Shown: piece by piece, positions 16,438 through 24,269 of the stretch
Numbering within the stretch: position 1 is the stretch's first letter
Layout: each line of letters starts with the position of its first letter
Source: Candidatus Gastranaerophilales bacterium
GTDB taxonomy: Bacteria; Cyanobacteriota; Vampirovibrionia; Gastranaerophilales; Gastranaerophilaceae
Length of the DNA: 51,868 bases
NCBI GenBank assembly: GCA_944324485.1
Contig: CALUWM010000013.1
Span: 1 to 51,868 of the forward strand
Direction of reading: 5' to 3'
Translations under genes and position numbers: made by a program
Notes under the pieces: model-generated
Told to the model about the DNA's origin: nothing
Databases searched by the model: none
Seen by the model: the letters and a program-made list of their open reading frames with translations, nothing else

Positions 16438-18207
16438 TTATTTTTTGATTATTTGAGCTGCGATAAATTGTTCTTCACGATTTTCGTATAATGGAGCAAG
16501 CTTAATTTCTTGTTGCGGCATTGTTCCTTCTTCAATCGGAAGATAAACTCTATAATCTATATCAGGGAAGCAATTATCTATTGATTCTATTGAAGATAAT
16601 TCTTCTTCGATTATCGAATTATTGTCTATCATATCTGCAATTTTTTCAAATCTTTCAACATGTTCTCTAAATCTGTCTGTTGCATAATCTTTAGCTTGCC
16701 ATGTTGTAATCAAAAATGGCCAATCTGAACTTTGTAGAAGCAGATTTTCTCTTGCAAGTTGATTTAGCGCACGTTTCAAAAGATTGTTTTCAGGAATTTT
16801 TTCATATCTTGAAACGATATCAATAATTCTTTTTTCACAAGAATGAATAATCGGCCACATCCATTCTGTTAAATGATTTTGCCATACCCAGAAATGTCCG
16901 CCTTGTCCCCAGCTTGATTCAGGGATTTGGATTGCTTCTGTTGGCGGATGAGCTTTCAAGTATTCTCCTGCTGTCATCATTTCAACTTCAGGAACGTAAT
17001 TATTAAGTTTTTTGATTACTTGCTTAATAAATTCTATTCCTTCAAACCACCAATGTCCGTATAGTTCAGTATCAAATGAAACCATAACAAGACCTTGTTT
17101 TCCATTGTGAGCATTTTTGTAATCGTTAAGTAGGTGATAAATCAAGTTTGTGTAATGGTCAGAATTGGAGTTAACTTGATTCATGGCTAACACTGGATCA
17201 TAGAGCATTTTGTCCCCAAGGTCAGTAGTAGATGAGGTTATTCTCCAATAGTGCATACCGGAATTACAGTCTTTTCTGTGGAATTCTCTGTAACATCCGT
17301 CTCCGGGATAACCGTCTGCTGCTGACCATACTTGGAAGCCTGCTCTATCGTTTCTACCCATCACGGCAACTTGTGCATCAGGTAACCAATATGCACTGTA
17401 TGTGTCATATCCGGTTGCCTCTCTTTTTGGTAATGGTATATACTCAATATTTCCGTAGACTCCTATATTTCTACGGTTTCCGATAGAGTTTCCACCTTCA
17501 ATCACGTGTGATTCGGTGAAAAAGTATTCAATGTCGTTATTTTGTAATGTTACTTCAATAGCATGACGCCATTTTTTCTTTCCGTCTTTTCCGATAAATT
17601 CATATCCTTGACGGTATGCACATTCAGGAAGCCAACACCCCTTTGCTTTTTTTCCAAAAAGTCTTTTTGTAGTGTCGGAGCCGACTTTAAATTGTGCATT
17701 TAAGTTCGTATCTGTTGCAAGCAACGGTGAAAAACCATGGGTTGCACCTGAGGTTGTTATTTCAATACAACCTAAATCTTGGTATTTTTTAAAGCCTGCA
17801 ATTAAATCCTTATTGAATTTATTAATAAATAAATCTTTAATTCTGTTGTACCAATCAAAATAGTATTTTGCCAAATATTTTAAATGTTGGCTGTGTGCAA
17901 CTTCAGGATCAGGGTATCTTTCGAGGTCTTCGGATACTGCTTTAATTCTTGAATCCAGATAGTCAATAAATCCTTGTTGTAAGTGTGGATCGTTTAATTG
18001 TTCCCCTAAAATCGGAGTAATTCCGATAGTCAATTTAGCTTTTATTCCTTCGTCATATAATTCAGAAATCATATTCAATAAAGGAACGTAAGTTTCTTCC
18101 ATACATTCATATAAACATTCTTCGCCAAAAGGCCACATTCCGGCCATTCTGTAGTATGGAAGGTGCGAATGTAACATAAAGACGAATTGTCCGATTTTTT
18201 GCACCAT
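16438..18207 (-). CDS. GH57 alpha-glucan enzyme, probable 1,4-alpha-glucan branching enzyme
   Basis: 589 residues. The N-terminal GH57 barrel begins with FVFMLHSHLPYYR (motif 1, catalytic-site His). It has S-G-A-T-H-G-F (motif 2), GCWLPECAYR with the nucleophile Glu195 (motif 3) and VSFDTELYGHWWFEG with the acid/base Asp379 (motif 4). The C-terminal helical DUF1957 domain follows. This is the architecture of GH57 branching enzymes, common in cyanobacteria, which form alpha-1,6 links in glycogen; amylopullulanase-like activity is the alternative. GGAGG lies 11 bases before the ATG. Monocistronic with a strong terminator. Confidence 0.85.
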   Translation of the reverse strand: MVQKIGQFVFMLHSHLPYYRMAGMWPFGEECLYECMEETYVPLLNMISELYDEGIKAKLTIGITPILGEQLNDPHLQQGFIDYLDSRIKAVSEDLERYPDPEVAHSQHLKYLAKYYFDWYNRIKDLFINKFNKDLIAGFKKYQDLGCIEITTSGATHGFSPLLATDTNLNAQFKVGSDTTKRLFGKKAKGCWLPECAYRQGYEFIGKDGKKKWRHAIEVTLQNNDIEYFFTESHVIEGGNSIGNRRNIGVYGNIEYIPLPKREATGYDTYSAYWLPDAQVAVMGRNDRAGFQVWSAADGYPGDGCYREFHRKDCNSGMHYWRITSSTTDLGDKMLYDPVLAMNQVNSNSDHYTNLIYHLLNDYKNAHNGKQGLVMVSFDTELYGHWWFEGIEFIKQVIKKLNNYVPEVEMMTAGEYLKAHPPTEAIQIPESSWGQGGHFWVWQNHLTEWMWPIIHSCEKRIIDIVSRYEKIPENNLLKRALNQLARENLLLQSSDWPFLITTWQAKDYATDRFREHVERFEKIADMIDNNSIIEEELSSIESIDNCFPDIDYRVYLPIEEGTMPQQEIKLAPLYENREEQFIAAQIIKK

Positions 18208-18319
18208 ATTTTATTTTGCCTCCGATTTTTCCTGTTAGTGTTTTTACTATAACATAAATTATAATAAAAAATAATCATTTAGAATTAGTACATTTGTATA
18301 AATTTACTAAAGTTAATAT

Positions 18320-18337
18320 AGTTAATTGGAATTAACT
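18320..18337. promoter_or_regulatory. 18-bp dyad, possible operator
   Basis: AGTTAATT-GG-AATTAACT is perfect apart from the two central bases. It lies in the 235-base divergent region between the GH57 gene and the unknown gene at 18443. The rest of that region is plain AT-rich DNA with no other feature seen. Confidence 0.35.
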
Positions 18338-18442
18338 AAGATAATTATGTTTGAGTATTGTGTAAATAAATAGTTTATAATATAAATTATTGATTTACAC
18401 AAATTTTCTGGCTTTTAATTGTGTTTTAAGTAAAATAATATT

Positions 18443-19030
18443 ATGGATAATAAAAATGAAGTTTTGTTTGACCCGGGGTATGCACCCATAGTTATTGATT
18501 CAATCGGACAGATTGGCTATACATATTATATTTTTTCTGCTATTCCAAATTTAAAATTAAAGAGGTTAAATTTTCCTAATACATTTAAAAAAATTGAAAG
18601 ACTTTTAAAAATAAACATTTCTTTTTATTTAGGTTGTCTTTTATGGGCAAATATAATTTCAAATTATAAAGATTGTGAAATTACAGGAAATAAACTTTTA
18701 GGGGAAGATGCCAAAGAGGAAGAATATACAAGTGAAATTAATTTTTTAATTAATTTTTTGGAAAAGGATTTTCCAAGGGATTGCAAGTATTTTATGAATA
18801 AGCAATATTCTCCGGATGAAAAGTATATAAAAATACTTAAAACATATAAAGAATTTTTGATAATAAATAATGGTTTTGTTTCATGTTCTAACACAAATCA
18901 AATTCTTATTCCAAAAGGTTGTAAAAAATTCAGTGCTGAAGTTATAGAAACAGTTAAGGAAAAAATAAACTCTGCAATTTCAAAAAAAGATATCACCCTT
19001 CTTTTTGATTGCTTTGAATATATTTTATAG
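18443..19030 (+). CDS. Hypothetical protein
   Basis: 195 residues, no signal peptide, mixed alpha/beta. It starts with MDNKNEVLFDPGYAPIVIDS and has an aromatic, Lys-rich N-terminal half, a single moderately hydrophobic helix (near residue 55, FYLGCLLWANIIS), and six cysteines without metal-site spacing. I recognise no family. TAAAAT (18431-18436) ends six bases before the ATG and there is no ribosome binding site, so it is probably leaderless. It converges on yifB. Confidence 0.45.
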   Translation: MDNKNEVLFDPGYAPIVIDSIGQIGYTYYIFSAIPNLKLKRLNFPNTFKKIERLLKINISFYLGCLLWANIISNYKDCEITGNKLLGEDAKEEEYTSEINFLINFLEKDFPRDCKYFMNKQYSPDEKYIKILKTYKEFLIINNGFVSCSNTNQILIPKGCKKFSAEVIETVKEKINSAISKKDITLLFDCFEYIL

Positions 19031-19032
19031 GA

Positions 19033-19113
19033 GAAGTCGGGGTTTAGAAAAAAACCTGTTCATTATAAAGCGTCAATGATGTAACACTACGGTAACAGGA
19101 AACGCCCGACTTC
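19033..19113. ncRNA. 81-base structured element between convergent genes
   Basis: GAAGTCGGG (19033-19041) pairs with CCCGACTTC (19105-19113). Inside, GTTT/AAAC, then CCTGTT (19055-19060) with AACAGG (19094-19099), then CATT/AATG closing a small hairpin. The layered stems and large asymmetric loops are more elaborate than a terminator, and no T-run follows directly. It starts three bases after the stop of the hypothetical gene. It might be a small RNA, a 3' UTR structure or a palindromic repeat element. No known RNA family was recognised. Confidence 0.4.
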
Positions 19114-19204
19114 AATTATATATTATATTATTTTTTTGCTAAAAACATTGTCGAAACGTATAATATGTAAAAGTTTGCTTTTTATCTAACTAAAGTATTA
19201 GAAA

Positions 19205-20722
19205 TTAAAAATTCCTTAATTGCAATGCTTGAGCAATATGTGATGTTGATATATCTTCTTTTTCGTCTAAGTCTGCAATTGTTCTTGAGATTTTTAGAAT
19301 TCTATCAAATGCTCTTGCTGAAAGATTAAAACTGTTAATCGCATTTTTTAAAAATTGTTTTGTTGTTTCATCAATTTTACAATATTTTTTTATTAATTTT
19401 GGACTAAGTTCTGAATTTGTTAAAATTCCTTCGTTTTTATATCTTTCCAGTTGAATTTTTCTTGCTTTAATTACTCTTTTTCTTATTTCATGAGAATTTT
19501 CAGAATTTTGTTTATTGTCTAAAAGTTCGTTTTCGTCAAGCCTTTGAATTTTGATTTGAATATCAATTCTATCTAATAAGGGTCCCGATAGTCTTGAGCG
19601 ATATCGATTTATTTGATATTCAGAGCAAGTACATTGTTTTTTATTATCGCCTAAAAACCCACAAGGACAAGGATTCATTGCGCCCAAAAGGATAAAATTC
19701 GCCGGATATTGTATGCTTGTTTGCGCTCTTGAAATTGTAATAATGTTATCTTCTAACGGTTGCCTTAAAACCTCTAGAGTTTTTCTTGGAAATTCGACTA
19801 TTTCATCTAAAAAAAGAACACCTCTATGTGCAAGAGTTATCTCTCCCGGTTTTGGATTTGAACCACCACCTATAATTCCTACTGCACTGGCACTATGGTG
19901 TGGTGAGCGAAATGGTCTCGATGTAATAAGAGGCTTGGATCTATCTAAAAGTCCTGAAATTGAATAAATTTTAGTAAGTTCAAGTACTTCTTGTTTTTCT
20001 AAAGGAGGCAAAATTGACATAAAAGCTTTGGATAACATTGTTTTACCTGCCCCCGGAGAACCGGACATTAAAACATTATGCGCTCCTGCTGCTGCAATTT
20101 CAAGTGCTCGTTTTGCTATCTGCTGTCCTTTTATATTAGCAAAATCAACACTAAATTCTTCGTTTGCATTTAAAAAATCTTCTATATTTTGTTTTAAAGT
20201 TTTTAAATTACTTTGACCGTTAAGATAGGAAACTATTTGAGCAAGATTTTGCGCTCCTAGTGTTTCTATATCATCAATAAAGCTTGCTTCTTTTAAATTT
20301 TCATAAGGTACAATAACTTTTTTTATTCCTAAATCAGATAACCCGCTTATTATTGGCAAAATCCCATTTACTGCTCTCAAAGAGCCATCCAGAGATAGCT
20401 CTCCTATAAACATTATTTCATTATGATTAAATTCTTTTATTATGTTTTCTTTTAATAAAATTCCAATCGCCATTGCAAGGTCATAACTTGAACCTTCTTT
20501 TCTTATATCTGCTGGTGCGAGATTTATCACCACTTTTGTTTGAGGAAAAGAAAAACCTGAATTTTTTATTGCCAGTCTTAATCTTTCTTTGGCTTCTGAT
20601 ATTGCAGTGTCACCAAGACCTATAATTGTTACTTGAGGGATAGAATTTACTGTATCTACTTCAATATTAATTTCAAAAACATCAAGACCTGTAATTCCTG
20701 CGCTTTTTACCGTAACTGCCAC
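19205..20722 (-). CDS. comM: YifB/ComM family AAA+ ATPase (Mg-chelatase-like)
   Basis: 505 residues, full length for the family. The N-terminal ChlI-like domain (1-~180) holds GLDVFEINIEVD and VVINLAPADIRKEG. The AAA+ core has Walker A GSPGAGKTML near residue 225, Walker B V-L-F-L-D-E-I, and the zinc-like CPCGFLGDNKKQCTC cysteines near 355. A C-terminal lid follows. In Haemophilus and Vibrio ComM is a branch-migration helicase acting in transformation; elsewhere the role is less clear. The start is GTG, overlapping the stop of the upstream TPR gene by one base (TAGTG), so it is translationally coupled. Confidence 0.9.
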   Translation of the reverse strand: MAVTVKSAGITGLDVFEINIEVDTVNSIPQVTIIGLGDTAISEAKERLRLAIKNSGFSFPQTKVVINLAPADIRKEGSSYDLAMAIGILLKENIIKEFNHNEIMFIGELSLDGSLRAVNGILPIISGLSDLGIKKVIVPYENLKEASFIDDIETLGAQNLAQIVSYLNGQSNLKTLKQNIEDFLNANEEFSVDFANIKGQQIAKRALEIAAAGAHNVLMSGSPGAGKTMLSKAFMSILPPLEKQEVLELTKIYSISGLLDRSKPLITSRPFRSPHHSASAVGIIGGGSNPKPGEITLAHRGVLFLDEIVEFPRKTLEVLRQPLEDNIITISRAQTSIQYPANFILLGAMNPCPCGFLGDNKKQCTCSEYQINRYRSRLSGPLLDRIDIQIKIQRLDENELLDNKQNSENSHEIRKRVIKARKIQLERYKNEGILTNSELSPKLIKKYCKIDETTKQFLKNAINSFNLSARAFDRILKISRTIADLDEKEDISTSHIAQALQLRNF

Positions 20723-22398
20723 TATATTTCCTCTTGTTCGCTGTTTGGAATTAGTTTTAAAAGTTTGGTGTTTGCAATTTCAAAATTTGGATTAAGATTT
20801 AAAGATGTCTTATAAAATTGAATAGCGTCTTTATTTTTGTTTATCGCTTGATTATAAATTCCGCAAAGGTAATAGTAATAATAATTTTTTTCAAGAGTAA
20901 ATGATGCGTTATAAATTAATCCTTTTGCAAGTTCATAGTTTTTGTTTTTTAAATATAGTTCAATCAGCTCGCCTACTGCTTTTTCATACATTGGATTTAT
21001 AGTTAAAGCTTTTTTTAGATAATCTTCTTTTAAGATATCATTTTTTTGAGCAATACTTATTGCACTTTTATAATAAGCTAAGTATTCATTTTGAGGCATT
21101 TTGTCAAGCTGTTGCTCAAGTTTTTGTAATTCTTTTGGGTTTTTTGCATATTGTCTTTGAGCTGCTGCAAGTTTTACAATTATTTCATAGTTATCTTTTT
21201 CTTTCGATAAAGCTTTTTTATACATTTTAACTGAATTTTTGTAATCTCCGTGAATATATCTTATATCACCAAGCCCAATAAGTGTTTCAGGATTATTTTT
21301 ATTTTCTTTGTATGAATTTATGAAATAAACATTAGCTCTTTCGATGTTTTTCAGTGCAAGTTCACTTTTAGCATAAAGTGTTATAATTTTATCATTATCT
21401 TTATCAAAATTTAGGATATTTTGACAATCTTTTTTTGTTTTTTCATAATTTCCTTCAACAAAGCTTTTTTTAGCAATATAATATTTTCTCTCTTTTTCAT
21501 CTTTTGTTGTATTAGCTAGAATTGTTTGATTTAATATTTCTATTTCATCAACAAAATCAACAGTTAATTTGGTTCTTTCAATTTTTTCAACTAATTTTTG
21601 TGCATCTTTATATTTTTTCGAATTAATTAGAACATTTATTTTAAATATTTGATATGATACATTATCAGGATTTAATGATATTGCTTTATTAATAGAATTT
21701 ATTGCTTGGTTATATTTTTTTAATTCAAGATTTGCTCTTGAAAGAGTGTAATATGCAAAGTCATTTTTTTGGAATTTTTCTTGGTTGTTTAATAACTCAC
21801 TAATTGCTTCTTGGGCAGTATTTTCAAAATATATTCCGCTATATAATTTTGCAAAATATATTTCGTCTTCTTTTTTTAGTTGAGTTTTTGGCTTATAACT
21901 TTTTTCAAGATTATTTATATTTTCATAAAATTGATTTTTATATACAATTTTTTCAATTGCTTTATCGCCTAATGAAAAAAAGCCGATTTCGTAAAATATT
22001 TTAGATAATGCTAATAAAGATGTGTCATTGTCAATTTTTTGAATTAGTTTTTCATATTCATCATAAGCAACGGAAACATTGCCTTGGTTAAATTTTGAAG
22101 TTATTGAAATAAAATCTCTTCTTAACTTTGCTTTTTTGTCTGCGATATTTTCTTGTGGTTTTGTTTCATTGCTTAAAAAAGTATCTACAATATTTGCTAA
22201 ATTAAAATAGTTGGAATTTGGATTAGGTTTATATTCATTGTGGATTTTTATATCTTCTATTGGTTTTAAAAGACTATCTTCTTGAGCTTGCGCTAAAGGG
22301 CAAAAATTAAGCACAGCAACTACAAAGAATAATAAAAAGATTAAATTCTTGTTTACAATTTTATATAGTATAGTGGTAGTATTTATCAAATGTTTCAA
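20722..22398 (-). CDS. Exported TPR-repeat protein
   Basis: 558 residues. The hydrophobic segment NLIFLLFFVVAVLNFCPLAQA (about 18-39) is a signal peptide or anchor. About eight to ten tetratricopeptide repeats follow, for example AFYTLSR-like and TLIGLGDIRYIHGDYKNSVKMYKKA-like units, up to the C-terminus. The start is TTG, with GAGG four bases upstream, and it overlaps the end of the HD-GYP gene by 38 bases. TPR scaffolds of this kind organise envelope complexes; the partner is unknown. The middle gene of HD-GYP, TPR, yifB. Confidence 0.7.
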   Translation of the reverse strand: MKHLINTTTILYKIVNKNLIFLLFFVVAVLNFCPLAQAQEDSLLKPIEDIKIHNEYKPNPNSNYFNLANIVDTFLSNETKPQENIADKKAKLRRDFISITSKFNQGNVSVAYDEYEKLIQKIDNDTSLLALSKIFYEIGFFSLGDKAIEKIVYKNQFYENINNLEKSYKPKTQLKKEDEIYFAKLYSGIYFENTAQEAISELLNNQEKFQKNDFAYYTLSRANLELKKYNQAINSINKAISLNPDNVSYQIFKINVLINSKKYKDAQKLVEKIERTKLTVDFVDEIEILNQTILANTTKDEKERKYYIAKKSFVEGNYEKTKKDCQNILNFDKDNDKIITLYAKSELALKNIERANVYFINSYKENKNNPETLIGLGDIRYIHGDYKNSVKMYKKALSKEKDNYEIIVKLAAAQRQYAKNPKELQKLEQQLDKMPQNEYLAYYKSAISIAQKNDILKEDYLKKALTINPMYEKAVGELIELYLKNKNYELAKGLIYNASFTLEKNYYYYYLCGIYNQAINKNKDAIQFYKTSLNLNPNFEIANTKLLKLIPNSEQEEI

Positions 22399-24118
22399 TT
22401 AACCTCAACTCGTCTTCGGTGATAACTTCTCTATCTTTTATTAGGATAGCATATAATTCATCTAAATTAAACTCCTTTAATAAAATTTCATCAGTATTTA
22501 AATTATTTTTTGAGCCGCTTAAAATTACATTTAAAATATCATAAACGGAAATTTTCATAAAAGCATTAACAATATTTTCGTCAAAATGTGTATTTTTTCC
22601 TTCCAGCATTATTCTTAAAGCATCTTTTATTTCCATTTTGTTACGATAGTGTCTTTTTGATGTTATAGCATCAAAAACATCGCAAACTGCAAGAATTCTT
22701 CCTCCTAGCGGAATATTTTCACCCTTTAGACCTCTATAATATCCTGTTCCATCAAATTTTTCATGATGTGAGCTTGCAATTTCCGCTACATCTTCAAAGT
22801 TTTTTGAAATATATACTTTGCCTAAAATATTATGGGTTAATCTTGCATGTTCTTTTATGTGTTCATATTCTTCAGGGGTTAGTTTGCCTTCTTTTTGTAA
22901 AACAGAATCTTTTATTCCTATTTTTCCTATATCATGTAGCAGCGAGGCATTTTTTATGATTTCTTTTTCTTCATCTGACAATTTATATTTTTCACAAATT
23001 AACTCGGCATACAAAGTAACTCTTTTGGAATGACCGGAAGTAATTTTATCCCTTGCATCTATTGAAGCTGCAAGTGTATCAATAAAGCTTGAAAAAAGCT
23101 TTTTTTGTTCTTCTATTAGTTTTTTTTGTTTGTTAAATAAATTTGCATTCTCAAGTGCAATTCCTGCTGATGAACCTATTGCAATAAGTAAGTCTTCATC
23201 TTTTTGTGTAAAATCCCCTTCAAATTTATTTAGTACTTGAAAAACACCTACTATTTGATGAGACAAATTTCTAATCGGCATACAAAGTATATTTCTTGTT
23301 TTATAACCCGTTTGAAGGTCTATATCTTTGTTAAAATACTCGCTTTCATAAGCATTTTTGATATTTACAGTTTCGCCTGTCATTGCAACATGTCCTGCAA
23401 GACCTTTGTTTGCGGCAAATCTTAATTCTTTTGTTTCAAGACCAAGTGCGACTTTACTCCATAGCTCATTATTTTCATCATCAAGTAAAAAAACCGTGCA
23501 TCTGTCTGCAACTAATGCTTGTTGAATTTGTTGAGCAATTATTGTTAAAAGGCTGTCTATATTTGTTTCTACGGCTATTGTTCTTCCTACTTGTAAAAGT
23601 GCTAAAAGCGCATCATCTTTTATTTCGTTAGGTATGAAAGAAGGCGGGGTTGAAGAAATTGTTCTTTGCCTGTTTTCATCTTCAATTTTTTGTTTGTATT
23701 TTAAAATGGCTTCATCTAATTTATTTCCATCCGACAATTTTATATATAGACTTGCTTTAATTAGGTTCAATGCTGTATTATAATTTTTTTCATAATATTC
23801 AATTAACGCTGAAATAAAAACATTGATTTTTTGTGCGAGCAGTGAATTTGATGAATTTGCCAAATATTTTGCATCGTTTAAAAGACTTAATGTTTGATAA
23901 TATCTTGCTCCTTGCCTATAATTATTAATTGCAAGATAAGACATTGCAATTGAAACTAAATCAAAATCTTTAGTTGCAATTGCTTTTTTGTGAATAGAAC
24001 TTAATTCTTGTTGCTTTAGAAATTTGTCTTTACAAATGCAGTTAAAAAAAGAGTTGATAAGAATATCTTTCATCTCTTGATAGTCGTTTTTTAAAAGATT
24101 TTGCAAAATTTTTGTCAT
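22361..24118 (-). CDS. GAF/HD-GYP domain protein, probable cyclic-di-GMP phosphodiesterase
   Basis: 585 residues. A helical TPR-like N-terminus (1-~150), a GAF domain (about 175-325, with CTVFLLDDENNELW and GLAGHVAMTGE) and an HD-GYP domain (about 345-520). Metal ligands are present: HDIGK (395-399), the His of KEHARLTH, HHEKFDG (451-457) and D in A-V-C-D-V-F-D-A. The GYP triplet reads G-Y-Y (459-461), a change from the family signature that often affects interactions rather than catalysis. No membrane span, so a soluble ligand- or redox-sensing hydrolase is likely. AGGAT before the ATG is the ribosome binding site. First gene of the operon. Confidence 0.85.
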   Translation of the reverse strand: MTKILQNLLKNDYQEMKDILINSFFNCICKDKFLKQQELSSIHKKAIATKDFDLVSIAMSYLAINNYRQGARYYQTLSLLNDAKYLANSSNSLLAQKINVFISALIEYYEKNYNTALNLIKASLYIKLSDGNKLDEAILKYKQKIEDENRQRTISSTPPSFIPNEIKDDALLALLQVGRTIAVETNIDSLLTIIAQQIQQALVADRCTVFLLDDENNELWSKVALGLETKELRFAANKGLAGHVAMTGETVNIKNAYESEYFNKDIDLQTGYKTRNILCMPIRNLSHQIVGVFQVLNKFEGDFTQKDEDLLIAIGSSAGIALENANLFNKQKKLIEEQKKLFSSFIDTLAASIDARDKITSGHSKRVTLYAELICEKYKLSDEEKEIIKNASLLHDIGKIGIKDSVLQKEGKLTPEEYEHIKEHARLTHNILGKVYISKNFEDVAEIASSHHEKFDGTGYYRGLKGENIPLGGRILAVCDVFDAITSKRHYRNKMEIKDALRIMLEGKNTHFDENIVNAFMKISVYDILNVILSGSKNNLNTDEILLKEFNLDELYAILIKDREVITEDELRLIETFDKYYHYTI

Positions 24119-24223
24119 GTTCTATCCTACTCTATATTGTAAAATTATTATCCTCTTATGTCAAACCAACCATAGACTTGTTAAATGATAAGTTTGGTTT
24201 TGAATTATTATAATTTCAAAGTT

Positions 24224-24252
24224 TTTACAACATCTTTAAATTATAGTAAAAT
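24224..24252 (+). promoter_or_regulatory. Promoter of polA
   Basis: TTTACA (24224-24229), 17 bases, TAAAAT (24247-24252). The ribosome binding site AAGGGG and ATG at 24270 follow. Confidence 0.65.
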
Positions 24253-24269
24253 TAATTTAAGGGGAATTT

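Noticed and set aside
19033-19113. 4.5S/SRP RNA, 6S RNA or c-di-GMP riboswitch
   Set aside because: None of the conserved sequence elements of these families (for example the SRP GGAA tetraloop region with AGCAG) is present.
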